Source of the DNA: Pseudomonadota bacterium
GTDB taxonomy: Bacteria; Desulfobacterota; Syntrophobacteria; Syntrophobacterales; Syntrophobacteraceae
Length of the DNA: 64,000 nucleotides
Direction of reading: 5' to 3'
NCBI GenBank assembly: GCA_023416335.1
Contig: JAEZHY010000167.1
Span: 11,640-75,639, forward strand
Part shown: positions 8,519-17,319 of the stretch, in pieces
Numbering within the stretch: position 1 is the stretch's first letter
Layout of the letters: each line of letters opens with the position of its first letter
Program-made: the position numbers and the translations under genes
The notes under the pieces: generated by a model
What the model saw: only the letters and a program-made list of their open reading frames with translations
Told to the model about the DNA's origin: nothing
The model's database searches: none

Positions 8519-9469
8519 ATGAGAAGAACGGGATTCCTGTACGATGAACGGTTTCTTCTGCACAAGACCGGGCCGGGGCATCCGGAGGCGCCCGAACGGC
8601 TGCTCGTGATCCTTCAAGCCCTCGGAGAGGCGGGCCTCCTCTCAAAGCTGATTCCCATCCCCGCCACGCCCGTCAAAATGAAATGGGTGGAGAAGGTCCA
8701 CGCTCCCCGCCACATCTACAAGTTCGAAGAAGCTTGCCTGCTCGACTTGGGTGAACTCGACAACCCCGACAACCAGCTCAGCCCGGAGACCTACGACGCG
8801 GCCCTGCTCGCCGTCGGCGGAATTCTCAACGTGATCGATGCCCTCATCGAGGGAAAAATCGACAACGCATTCTGTGCCGTCCGACCGCCCGGTCATCATG
8901 CGGAAGTCAATAAGGCCCTCGGCTTTTGTTTTTTCAATAATATAGCGATAGCCGCAAAATATTTAAAAATAAACTGGAATATCAACCGTGTCGGTATTAT
9001 CGACATTGATGTTCATCACGGGAACGGAACACAGCACATTTTCGAAGAAGACCCTGACGTCTTTTACTATTCCATTCACGAGCATCCGTCTTTCGCCTAC
9101 CCGGGGACCGGCCGCGAGTTCGAAAGAGGTTCGGGCCCCGGTTTCGGCGCCACCCTCAATTCCACTATCCTGCCGGGTCAGGGCGACGAGGAATACAAAC
9201 GCAAAATCGAACGCGACCTCATTCCCGCATTCGACGATTTTCGGCCCGAGGTAATCCTTCTGTCCGCAGGATTCGATGCGCATGTCGACGACGACATGGC
9301 GGACATCAATCTCACCACCGGAGGTTACTCCTGGCTGCTGGAAACCATCTTGGAGCTTGCCGGCAAATACGCGAACGGGCGTCTTGTTTCCGTCCTCGAA
9401 GGAGGATACTCGCTCAAAGTGCTCCCGGAACTGATCACGAATCATGTCCGGCTTCTCCTGGGCGATTAG
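8519..9469 (+). CDS. Histone deacetylase-family amidohydrolase, AcuC-like
   Basis: A 316-residue member of the zinc-dependent arginase/deacetylase superfamily. The catalytic His pair is in RPPGHH (H126, H127), the metal site DIDVHHGNGT is at 162-171, and a further metal Asp lies in GFDAH. In bacteria this family includes AcuC, acetoin utilisation proteins and acetylpolyamine hydrolases. The next gene encodes a CBS-CBS-ACT protein like AcuB, which supports an AcuC-type assignment and a role in protein deacetylation or acetyl-CoA control. The ribosome binding site is weak (AAGGGA). No signal peptide is seen, so it is cytoplasmic. The exact substrate is inference. Confidence 0.85.
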   Translation: MRRTGFLYDERFLLHKTGPGHPEAPERLLVILQALGEAGLLSKLIPIPATPVKMKWVEKVHAPRHIYKFEEACLLDLGELDNPDNQLSPETYDAALLAVGGILNVIDALIEGKIDNAFCAVRPPGHHAEVNKALGFCFFNNIAIAAKYLKINWNINRVGIIDIDVHHGNGTQHIFEEDPDVFYYSIHEHPSFAYPGTGREFERGSGPGFGATLNSTILPGQGDEEYKRKIERDLIPAFDDFRPEVILLSAGFDAHVDDDMADINLTTGGYSWLLETILELAGKYANGRLVSVLEGGYSLKVLPELITNHVRLLLGD

Positions 9470-9514
9470 CGACCGGTAATCAGAGTCAGTTTTTTCTTAA
9501 AGAAAGGGGGCAAT

Positions 9515-10189
9515 ATGTTCATTGATAAATCAATGACAAAAGACGTCATCACTATTCGCCCGGACGCCGGAATACTGGAAGCTCAGACGCTCATGGCCCA
9601 GAACAGGATCAGGCACCTTCCCGTCGTTGACGAAGACAACACTCTGCTGGGCATCGTAACCGACCGCGACATCCGAAGCGCTATGCCGTCGATCCTGCTC
9701 TCCGAAGCGGAGAAGGCGGCCGAGGAGAAGAAACTCTGCTCCCTCAGGGTGAACAACATAATGACCCGGGACCCCGTGACAATATCCCCCACCCAGACGC
9801 TCGAAGACGCAATCATGATGATGCAGGCGATGAAGGTAGGGGCCTTTCCCGTTATCGATCAGGACCGAAAGCTAAAAGGGATCATCTCGGTGCGGGACCT
9901 GATGCGCGCCTTCGTCAACGTGCTCGGCCTGGAAGAACCGGGAGCGCTCCTCGGGATAGTTGTCGAAGACAAAGTCGGACAGATGAAAAGGATCGTCGAT
10001 GCCATAACTGAGCAAGGGGTCTCGTTCGGCAGCATTCTTGTGGCACGGTATTGGGAGGAAGGAAAAAGGGCCGTGTTCCCCTACCTTCTCACAAGCAACA
10101 TATCGCGGGTGAAAAAACGACTCGAGGAATTGGGGTTTACGCTGCTCAACCCGATGGAGTGGTATCTCGACCAACTACCCAGGAAATGA
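9515..10189 (+). CDS. CBS-CBS-ACT domain protein, AcuB-like
   Basis: A 224-residue regulatory protein with two CBS motifs (about residues 1-60 and 78-137) and a C-terminal ACT-like domain (about 143-210). CBS pairs bind adenine nucleotides and ACT domains bind small ligands such as amino acids, so it probably senses energy state. Bacillus AcuB has this order and is encoded beside the deacetylase AcuC; here it follows an AcuC-like gene by 45 bases on the same strand. A strong AAAGGGGG ribosome binding site precedes ATG 9515. The target in this organism is not known. Confidence 0.85.
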   Translation: MFIDKSMTKDVITIRPDAGILEAQTLMAQNRIRHLPVVDEDNTLLGIVTDRDIRSAMPSILLSEAEKAAEEKKLCSLRVNNIMTRDPVTISPTQTLEDAIMMMQAMKVGAFPVIDQDRKLKGIISVRDLMRAFVNVLGLEEPGALLGIVVEDKVGQMKRIVDAITEQGVSFGSILVARYWEEGKRAVFPYLLTSNISRVKKRLEELGFTLLNPMEWYLDQLPRK

Positions 10190-10277
10190 ACGGCGAACAG
10201 TGAACGGATAACCTCCAGAGGTTTGCCGGGCGGGTATCCGTCTCAAGCCTATTGATCCGGGAAGACGAATCCTTTCT

Positions 10278-11450
10278 TCACTCAAGTGCGACGCCATGAC
10301 TCGCATTATTCAAGCCGGTCTTGAGGCTGAGGCCAATAATCCCGGCCACAAGCGGCATCCAGATGAGCATATGGATCGCCTGCTCGATTCCCGCATATTC
10401 CACCACGAGCCCCGTGGCTCCCACTCCCAGCCCACCCACTCCGATGCCGAATCCGAGCATAAGTCCGGCGGCCATTGCGGCATTTTTGGAAATGACCTCC
10501 TGGGCAACGACCACGGTCACCGAAAAGGAAGCCAGCAGTGCTGCACCGGCCATGGCCAGCAAAACATAGCTGAGCGGACCTGTCGTGATCGCAAAAAAAT
10601 AGAAGAGCGGGCTCGCAAGGACCAGGGACCCCACGATCACGCACTTGCGGCCGAACAGGTCGGAAAGGTACCCGCCGACCAGCCCCCCGAGCGCTCCCAT
10701 GAAGAGCATGAGAAACAGGAGCCGGCTGCCGTTCAGAAGCGGGATGTTCTTATGCTGGAGGTATAGCGGCAGAAAGGCGACCAGGCTGAAATAAGCAAGC
10801 GAACGGAATGCAACGACCAGAACCACCTTGACCAGTTCTGTCCAGACGGACCGAAGCGTTGACCACAAAGGCGGAGGCAGTGTCCGCTTTGCATCCGACA
10901 CCTTGGGGGCGGTAAACCAGAGCAGAATCGCCACCAGTATCCCGGGAACCGCGAAAACAGGAGTGAGTTCCATCCCGTATTTCTGGGTAAAAGGAACCAC
11001 GATCAGCGGGGTGAGCGCCCATCCTATATTCCCGCAGGTAACGAAGAAGGCCTGAAAGAAGCCCTTTTTCTCTCCGCTGACGGCCGTAACCATTGCCGAG
11101 GCCTGCGGATGGAACGCAGCCGTCCCCAGACCGGCCAGGGTTACCGTCGCGACCAGGAGAGGATAATAATTCAGGACACCGATCAGGCTGAGCAGGACCG
11201 CCATCCAGAGCGTACCGACATAGACCAGCCATCTCTGGTTCTTCTGGTCCACAAGGTAGCCGGAAAGCGGCTGGAGTATCGATGAGGTTACGGTGAAGGC
11301 GGATATCAGAAACGCCCCCTTGCTCACAGCCATGCCGGCCGCAATCATAAAGGGCAGAAGCGTCTGAATGTAGTTCATGTACCAATCGTTCAGAAGATGC
11401 GCGAAGGAGATGGAGAGTATTTTCCCTCGTTTCGGCCTGTCCTGGCTCAT
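10278..11450 (-). CDS. MFS transporter, fosmidomycin-resistance (Fsr) type
   Basis: A 390-residue inner-membrane protein with about 12 hydrophobic segments. The N-terminal SFAHLLNDWYMNYIQTLLPF and the GLGTAAFHPQASAMV helix are characteristic of Fsr-like major facilitators, which export fosmidomycin and other small molecules by proton antiport. The length is normal. The gene is monocistronic and convergent with the AcuB-like gene. The ribosome binding site is weak. The true substrate cannot be read from the sequence. Confidence 0.83.
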   Translation of the reverse strand: MSQDRPKRGKILSISFAHLLNDWYMNYIQTLLPFMIAAGMAVSKGAFLISAFTVTSSILQPLSGYLVDQKNQRWLVYVGTLWMAVLLSLIGVLNYYPLLVATVTLAGLGTAAFHPQASAMVTAVSGEKKGFFQAFFVTCGNIGWALTPLIVVPFTQKYGMELTPVFAVPGILVAILLWFTAPKVSDAKRTLPPPLWSTLRSVWTELVKVVLVVAFRSLAYFSLVAFLPLYLQHKNIPLLNGSRLLFLMLFMGALGGLVGGYLSDLFGRKCVIVGSLVLASPLFYFFAITTGPLSYVLLAMAGAALLASFSVTVVVAQEVISKNAAMAAGLMLGFGIGVGGLGVGATGLVVEYAGIEQAIHMLIWMPLVAGIIGLSLKTGLNNASHGVALE

Positions 11451-11794
11451 TTCTTTTGTCCCGTTTCAGCAGTGAGAGATCGCGAATGCGGAATTTCGCC
11501 GAGAGGGGTACATTGCACGATTATCGACCGGAGAGTCAAGAATTCTCGTCATTGTGCCGGAATCTACCGGGGCCGCAACAATCTGAACGAGAATGAGAAA
11601 CTTCCATCCCCGTTGGGTTGAGGCAAGGGAAATAACACAATCGGAAACCATGGGTGACACGGGCAATGTTTTGTTGCCCGTGCCGGAGGCAGGAGGGTTC
11701 GACAATATCCATTCCACCCCAACAACTCTTCGGAGAAAATGTTCAACTCGCGCCCTCCGTCGGACCCGGGCAGCAAAAGCTTTTCCCCGTTCGC
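11451..11794. other. Non-coding gap with one hairpin
   Basis: Space between two minus-strand genes. It holds a 9-bp inverted repeat (CACGGGCAA, then TTGCCCGTG, 11658-11682) without a T tract. I see no gene in it. Confidence 0.45.
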
Positions 11795-12367
11795 TCAGCA
11801 CTCCCTCTCATCAAGCATCTCCAGGCACTCTTTGCTCCCGGCGACCCGCAGAAGCGGGTACAGGGGCGTTTTACGATATGCCTCCAGGACGGCACGGTTC
11901 TCCTCGGGCCGGTGCGCCGCGCAGCAATCCTCGACGATTACCGCCCGGAAGTCGTTGCTCACCGCATCGAGCGCCGTCGTCAGCACGCATACGTGCGTTG
12001 CGATGCCTGTCACAAAGACGGCGTCCACCCCATGCATTCGCAGAGTCTGGTCCAGGTCGGTTTTGAAGAAGGCGCTGAAGCGGCGCTTTATGAGGATATG
12101 ATCGTCCATATCCCGGTGCAGCTCGCTTATCACCGATGCGCCCGGAGTCCCACGAAGGCTGTGGGGCTGCATTCGGCCCTGGAAGATGAAATCTCCTTCC
12201 AGAAAGCTGTCACAGGCGAAAATAACCGGGAGCCCGGCAGCATGGAAGGCGTCAATAAGCCGGTTCAAGATCGGGATGAATGCTTTCGCATCCCGGACTA
12301 TCGCCGAATCCGGATGATTCTCGAACGTATCCCTGAGAAGGTCTACAACTATCAGAGCTGGACGCAT
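11795..12367 (-). CDS. Isochorismatase-family cysteine hydrolase
   Basis: A 190-residue Rossmann-like hydrolase. The triad of the family is complete: Asp9 in VVDLLRD, Lys94 in LIKRRFSAF and Cys127 in THVCVLTTALDA, with the usual GIATHVC context. Relatives include nicotinamidase, ureidoacrylate hydrolase and isochorismatase. I see no feature that decides between them; nicotinamidase-type metal ligands are not obvious. GGAGG precedes ATG 12367. It is divergent from the TetR-family gene and shares that upstream region, but the palindromic operator lies closer to the regulator. Confidence 0.85.
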   Translation of the reverse strand: MRPALIVVDLLRDTFENHPDSAIVRDAKAFIPILNRLIDAFHAAGLPVIFACDSFLEGDFIFQGRMQPHSLRGTPGASVISELHRDMDDHILIKRRFSAFFKTDLDQTLRMHGVDAVFVTGIATHVCVLTTALDAVSNDFRAVIVEDCCAAHRPEENRAVLEAYRKTPLYPLLRVAGSKECLEMLDEREC

Positions 12368-12476
12368 TCCGGTCGCCTCCGTGGTCCCATATTGGGTCTT
12401 TGAGATGTGCCTGTTGAAGCCGATGTAGAGTATACCACAAACCTCGGAACTTCAGCGGCCCGCACTGCACACCCGC

Positions 12477-12522
12477 TTGACAAATTCAAACAAATGTTCC
12501 AAACTATTGTTTGGAACATTTG
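12477..12522 (+). promoter_or_regulatory. Promoter and perfect palindromic operator of the efflux operon
   Basis: TTGACA at 12477-12482 is a consensus -35 element. A palindrome starts nine bases later at 12491: CAAATGTTCCAAAC, spacer TATT, then GTTTGGAACATTTG up to 12522. Both 14-base arms match perfectly. It would cover the -10 region and start site, and it ends 32 bases before the TetR-family start codon. Such placement is typical of an autoregulatory TetR operator that also controls the downstream operon. Confidence 0.8.
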
Positions 12523-12554
12523 ATCAAATCTGATATCCATCTCACGGAGCCAAC

Positions 12555-13256
12555 ATGGATACGGGCGAAGAGAAGCACGAAAGCACCAAGACACGATTGC
12601 TCGAAGCGGCGGGAGAGGTCTTTTCCCGGCGAGGTTTTCGCTCTGCGACCGTTCGAGACATATGCAGCCGCGCCGGGACCCACGTCGGCGCCGTCAACTA
12701 CCATTTTCGGGATAAAATGGGGCTATATGAGGCGGTCCTCATCTATTCGCATCAACTGGCGATAAGCAGGTATCCGTCCGATGCGGGGCTTACGGACCGA
12801 TCCACGGCTGAGGAGAAGCTTCGGGCCTTCATTCGTTCGTTTCTCCTGCGCTTTCTTGCAGAAGGTTTCCCCGCATGGCACGGCAAGCTCATGATGTGGG
12901 AACTCGCCGACCCGACAGGCGCCCTCGATACCGCCTTTAAGCGATCCATCCGTCCACTCCACGATAATCTGTCCGGGATAGTGCAGGAACTCTTCATGGA
13001 AAGCGGAGCGCGGGAATCGGACATGAACGGGCCAATACATCTTTGCACGATGAGCGTCATCGGGCAGTGCGTTCACCAGTATTTCGCCAGGCACATTATC
13101 GCCTCCCTCCGTCCGAAGGAGGTCAAGCCGCCGGAAATCGAGCAACTGGTCGACCACATCACGCGGTTTTCGCTCGCCGGTATTCACGAATACGCTTCAA
13201 CAACCGGGAAAAAGGAAAAGCCTGCCCGGCGGGTACCGGCTGGAGGGGACCGATAA
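12555..13256 (+). CDS. cecR: TetR-family repressor, CecR-like
   Basis: A 233-residue regulator. The N-terminal helix-turn-helix (about residues 13-60) contains TVRDICSRAGTHVGAVNYHF, the typical TetR recognition helix. The rest is a ligand-binding domain of the CecR_C type, as in E. coli CecR (YbiH). In E. coli cecR is the first gene before ybhG-ybhF-ybhS-ybhR, and the same order follows here, which supports the name. GGAG precedes ATG 12555. The stop codon is one base from the ybhG-like start, so the genes are co-transcribed. The probable operator is the palindrome at 12491-12522. The inducing compound is unknown. Confidence 0.85.
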   Translation: MDTGEEKHESTKTRLLEAAGEVFSRRGFRSATVRDICSRAGTHVGAVNYHFRDKMGLYEAVLIYSHQLAISRYPSDAGLTDRSTAEEKLRAFIRSFLLRFLAEGFPAWHGKLMMWELADPTGALDTAFKRSIRPLHDNLSGIVQELFMESGARESDMNGPIHLCTMSVIGQCVHQYFARHIIASLRPKEVKPPEIEQLVDHITRFSLAGIHEYASTTGKKEKPARRVPAGGDR

Positions 13257-13257
13257 A

Positions 13258-14274
13258 ATGAAAAAAGCGATTGTATTCATCGTTATTTCCGCTCTGCTCA
13301 CGACCGGCATCGTGGTATGGCTCACCCGCCCGGACCGGTCTCCGCAGGACGAAGTCGTCTTGTACGGCAACGTGGACCTGCGCCAGGTAAACCTCGCGTT
13401 CAACGGCAACGAGAGAATAGAAAACATCCTCGTACAGGAGGGTGACCGGGTCACGAAGGGACAGGTGCTGGGCACGCTCGAGATGGAGCGGCTGAAGGCA
13501 TCGGTCGAAGTTGCCGAAGCCAGGGTACAGGCACAGAAGCACGTTGTCGAGCGCATGCAGAACGGGTCGCGACCGGAGGAAATCGAGCAGGCCAGGGCGA
13601 ACGTGCAAGCATCCATCGCCGATTCGGCCAATGCCCGCCGTATATACGAACGACTTAAAATCACCGCGGGCAAGGGAGCCAGCAGCCAGCAGGATATGGA
13701 GACCGCCAAAGCCAACCTGGACGTCGCCGAAGCAAAGCTTCGTGTTAACCAGAAAGCCCTGGACCTTGCTCTTCTCGGCCCCCGGCAAGAGGACAAAGCC
13801 GAGGCAAAGGCTGTCTTGCGGGCAAATGAAGGCGATCTTGCCGTCCTGAAACAGCAACTCGCCTGGGCGACCCTGCTGAGCCCCACCGACGGCGTGGTCC
13901 AAAATCGGATACTCGAACCCGGTGAAATGGCGTCTCCACAGAGGCCGGTCCTCAATATCGCGATTATCGACCCCAAATGGGTACGGGCCTATGTTCCGGA
14001 ACCTGACCTTGGGAGAATACACCTCGGGATGAGGGCTTTGGTCTTCTCCGACAGCTATCCCAAGAAAAAATACGATGGCTGGGTGGGGTTCATCTCCCCC
14101 ATTGCGGAATTTACCCCCAAGTCGGTCGAGACTACCGAACTGCGAACCTCGCTGGTCTACGAGATCAGGATTTTTGTCACCGATCCGGCCGATGAACTGC
14201 GACTCGGAATGCCCGCAACCGTAAAAGTCCCACTCACACAGGCCGCACCTCAGGCGGGCCTGCCGCTCAGCTGA
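13258..14274 (+). CDS. ybhG: HlyD-family membrane fusion protein, YbhG-like
   Basis: A 338-residue periplasmic adaptor. A single N-terminal membrane anchor spans about residues 4-21. It is followed by a split lipoyl/barrel domain and a helical hairpin (about 85-200, rich in Ala, Gln, Glu and Lys heptads). VLGTLEMERLKASVEVAEA is the usual lipoyl-to-hairpin junction. It links the inner-membrane ABC transporter to an outer-membrane channel, which is not encoded nearby. A GGAGGGG ribosome binding site lies inside the end of the regulator gene. It is the second gene of the efflux operon. Confidence 0.9.
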   Translation: MKKAIVFIVISALLTTGIVVWLTRPDRSPQDEVVLYGNVDLRQVNLAFNGNERIENILVQEGDRVTKGQVLGTLEMERLKASVEVAEARVQAQKHVVERMQNGSRPEEIEQARANVQASIADSANARRIYERLKITAGKGASSQQDMETAKANLDVAEAKLRVNQKALDLALLGPRQEDKAEAKAVLRANEGDLAVLKQQLAWATLLSPTDGVVQNRILEPGEMASPQRPVLNIAIIDPKWVRAYVPEPDLGRIHLGMRALVFSDSYPKKKYDGWVGFISPIAEFTPKSVETTELRTSLVYEIRIFVTDPADELRLGMPATVKVPLTQAAPQAGLPLS

Positions 14275-14287
14275 GAGGAGGACTCCC

Positions 14288-16054
14288 GTGGACGGCAAAC
14301 GATCGGGACAATTTATCCTGAGTTGCGAGAGACTCACAAAGGCGTTCGGACGCGGGCGTGAAGAGAAGGTCAAAGCACTCGACAACGTCACGCTCACCAT
14401 CCCCCGGGGTGCAGTGACCGGACTGCTCGGGCCGGACGGAGCGGGCAAGACGACGTTCATCCGGATTGCAACCGGCCTCTTCGCTCCCGATTCGGGTTCG
14501 ATGCGCGTCCTGGGCGTGGACATTACCGCAGATCCGCAGACCGTGCAGTCCAGAGTTGGCTACATGCCGCAAAAATTCGGCCTGTATGAGGACCTGTCGG
14601 TGCAGGAGAACCTCGACCTCTATGCCGATCTTCACGGCATCTCCAAAGAAGAAAGAAAAGAGCGCTATCCTCAACTGATGCACATGACCGGACTCGGGCG
14701 CTTCACCGCACGCCTTGCCGGACAGCTCTCGGGAGGCATGAAACAGAAACTTGGCCTCGCCTGCACACTGGTGCGCTCGCCGGAACTGCTGCTCCTGGAT
14801 GAGCCTACTGTCGGGGTAGATCCTCTCTCAAGGCGCGAACTGTGGGAAATCGTCTACCGCCTGGTAAGGGAACAGGGCCTCACGGTGCTTCTCAGCACGT
14901 CCTACCTCGACGAGGCGGAACGCTGCGATATGACTGTCCTGCTCCTCCAGGGCAAGCTGCTCGCCTACGGTCCTCCCTCCCAAATAAGCAGCATTGCGGA
15001 TGGCAAATCGTTTCGCATCGAAACTCCCGAATCCGTCAAACCACGCCGGATCCAGGCGGGGCTCGCGGGTGCACATGGCATTGTCGATGCAACCCTTGAA
15101 GGAAAACGTGTTCGATTCGTGATATCTGAAGACCGGCCGCCGGATTCCGAACTGCTCGCGGGACTGCAAATAAGTTCTACACAACCCAGGTTTGAAGACG
15201 GATTCATGACCCTTGTGCGTCGGTCTCTGGCGGACACGGAAGTCTCGGCTGCTTTGGCCCGACAGGAACTGCAGTCGCCCTCGGACCGGAACGGTGAGAA
15301 GGTGGTCGAGGTTCGCGACCTCGTGAAGCTCTTCGGCAGTTTCTATGCGGTCAAGAACGTTTCTTTCGACGTTCGGCGCGGTGAGATATTCGGACTGCTT
15401 GGGCCAAACGGCGCAGGGAAAAGCACCACCTTCCGCATGCTCTGCGGCCTGCTGGAGGCAACGAGCGGCACCCTGAGCGTCGCGGGAGTGGACCTGCATT
15501 ACGCCCGAGCATCCGCCAGGCAGCGAATCGGATATGTCGCCCAGAAATTTTCGCTCTATGGACAGCTCACCGTTATGGAGAATCTCCAGTTTTTCGCAGG
15601 CGCTTACGGCCTGCGCGGCCGGAAGAAGACAGAACGGATGCAGTGGGCCATCGACCAGTTTGACCTGGCAGGCCACACCGCGCTCGATGCCGGACAGCTC
15701 CCCGGCGGCTACAAGCAGCGCCTTGCAATGGCCTGCGCGCTCATGCACGAACCGGAAATCCTCTTCCTGGACGAACCGACTTCGGGAGTGGACCCGTTGG
15801 CACGCCGTGAATTCTGGAGCAGAATCGGAAACCTTGCCGATCAGGGAGTCACCGTGATCGTCACCACGCATTTCATGGAAGAAGCCGAATACTGCGACCG
15901 CATGGTCATCATGGTGGACGGGGAAATCCTGGCAACGGGAACGCCTGCGGACATACGCAGCCGCGCAAGGACGACGGAAAAACGGGAGGCAACGATCGAG
16001 GATGCATTCATCGCGATCGTGGAAGATTATCGGATGGGCCGGCAGGCAGCGTAA
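14288..16054 (+). CDS. ybhF: ABC transporter ATPase with two fused nucleotide-binding domains, YbhF-like
   Basis: A 588-residue protein with two complete ABC cassettes. The first has Walker A GPDGAGKTT, signature LSGGMKQK and Walker B LLLLDEPTVGVDP. The second has GPNGAGKSTT, a less usual signature LPGGYKQR and ILFLDEPTSGVDP. The tandem layout is that of YbhF, which powers the YbhS/YbhR permease pair. The start is GTG at 14288 behind GAGGAGG, 13 bases after the ybhG-like stop. Asp replaces the usual Asn in the first P-loop (GPDG) and Pro replaces Ser in the second signature; whether both sites are active is not known. Confidence 0.92.
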   Translation: MDGKRSGQFILSCERLTKAFGRGREEKVKALDNVTLTIPRGAVTGLLGPDGAGKTTFIRIATGLFAPDSGSMRVLGVDITADPQTVQSRVGYMPQKFGLYEDLSVQENLDLYADLHGISKEERKERYPQLMHMTGLGRFTARLAGQLSGGMKQKLGLACTLVRSPELLLLDEPTVGVDPLSRRELWEIVYRLVREQGLTVLLSTSYLDEAERCDMTVLLLQGKLLAYGPPSQISSIADGKSFRIETPESVKPRRIQAGLAGAHGIVDATLEGKRVRFVISEDRPPDSELLAGLQISSTQPRFEDGFMTLVRRSLADTEVSAALARQELQSPSDRNGEKVVEVRDLVKLFGSFYAVKNVSFDVRRGEIFGLLGPNGAGKSTTFRMLCGLLEATSGTLSVAGVDLHYARASARQRIGYVAQKFSLYGQLTVMENLQFFAGAYGLRGRKKTERMQWAIDQFDLAGHTALDAGQLPGGYKQRLAMACALMHEPEILFLDEPTSGVDPLARREFWSRIGNLADQGVTVIVTTHFMEEAEYCDRMVIMVDGEILATGTPADIRSRARTTEKREATIEDAFIAIVEDYRMGRQAA

Positions 16055-16128
16055 AGAGTGAACCGTGAGCGGTGAACTGAAAAAACAGCGGAAAACGGTT
16101 TCAAAAGTAAGAAGGGAAGACTCAACCA

Positions 16129-17319
16129 ATGGCCCTTGGCTTACAACGAACCCCAATCTATACAAAAAGGGCGGAATCGCCTGAGCCTCCCCCGCCTCCA
16201 TCGCGGATGAGCTTTCGGCGCATACGTTCGCTAGTCCGCAAGGAAATGTTCCAGGTGGTCCGCGACCCCAGCAGCATTGCCATTGCACTCGTTCTGCCCG
16301 TTTTCCTCATCTTGCTTTTCGGATACGCCCTGTCGCTGGATGTGAAGGAAGTCCCGGTTGCGCTGGTTCTCGAACGACCCACTCCGGAGGCATCGGACCT
16401 GGCTTCAGCATTCATGAGATCCGGATACTTCAAAGGCACCGTGGTCACCAGTATGAAGGAAGCGGTCGATCTCATGACGAATCGGGAGGTGGACGGGATC
16501 ATCCGAATCAGGGAGGACTTCGGGAGGAACCTTGCCGCGGGCGGCGCGCCTGTGCAGGTTATCGCCCACGGTTCCGACGCAAACCGCGGGCGGATCATTC
16601 AGGGCTATGCAGCGGGAGCTTTCGGCCAGTGGGCGGCACGAAGAGGCATTCAAACGGCCGACCGGTCCGGCGGACCCGTTCGGGTCCAAAGCCGCATATG
16701 GTTCAACGAAGCGGTGGACAGCCATTATTTCCTGGTTCCGGGACTCGTGGTGCTCATCATGACCCTCACGGGCGCCCTGCTGACCGCACTCGTCATGGCC
16801 CGCGAATGGGAACGGGGTACGCTGGAAGCGCTATTCGTCACCCCCGTTCGTGCAGGGGAAATCCTGATCGGCAAAACCGTCCCCTACTTTCTGCTCGGAA
16901 TGGGCGGACTACTGCTCACGGCCGCCTCGGGCAGGTTTTTATTCCACGTACCCCTCCGGGGTTCCATGGCCATCCTCCTCGTGGTATCCGCGCTTTATTT
17001 GCTGGTCACGCTCGGAATCGGCCTGCTGATATCCTCCGCCACACGCAACCAGTTCGTTGCAAGCCAGATCGCTCTCGTCTCCTCCTTCCTGCCCGCGCTC
17101 TTCCTCTCCGGGTTCATTTTCGATCTCGCGAGCGTCCCAAAAGCGGTTCAGGTTATCAGCTACATCCTTCCGGCAAGGTACTATGTTTCCTTTCTGCAGA
17201 CGATTTTCTTGGCAGGCAATGTCTGGAGCATCATCATCCCGAACTCCATGGCGCTGGTGGCGATGTCGGTAATCCTCTTTAAAATCACGCTCCGGAAAAC
17301 GAAGAAGAGGCTGGTATAA
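16129..17319 (+). CDS. ybhS: ABC-2 type permease, YbhS-like
   Basis: A 396-residue permease: one N-terminal membrane segment after MFQVVRDPSSIAIALVLP, a large periplasmic loop, then five hydrophobic helices from about residue 200. REWERGTLEALFVTPV is the conserved cytoplasmic loop of the ABC-2 family. The first 26 residues are Pro-rich and may be absent if the Met at 16207 is used; 16129 is kept because a purine-rich site precedes it. It is the fourth gene of the operon, and its stop overlaps the next start (TAATG). Confidence 0.88.
   Translation: MALGLQRTPIYTKRAESPEPPPPPSRMSFRRIRSLVRKEMFQVVRDPSSIAIALVLPVFLILLFGYALSLDVKEVPVALVLERPTPEASDLASAFMRSGYFKGTVVTSMKEAVDLMTNREVDGIIRIREDFGRNLAAGGAPVQVIAHGSDANRGRIIQGYAAGAFGQWAARRGIQTADRSGGPVRVQSRIWFNEAVDSHYFLVPGLVVLIMTLTGALLTALVMAREWERGTLEALFVTPVRAGEILIGKTVPYFLLGMGGLLLTAASGRFLFHVPLRGSMAILLVVSALYLLVTLGIGLLISSATRNQFVASQIALVSSFLPALFLSGFIFDLASVPKAVQVISYILPARYYVSFLQTIFLAGNVWSIIIPNSMALVAMSVILFKITLRKTKKRLV

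Noticed and set aside
13159..14523. 454-codon open frame on the minus strand opposite the ybhG-like gene
   Set aside because: Antisense shadow; the plus strand shows the lipoyl and hairpin layout and tight operon spacing.
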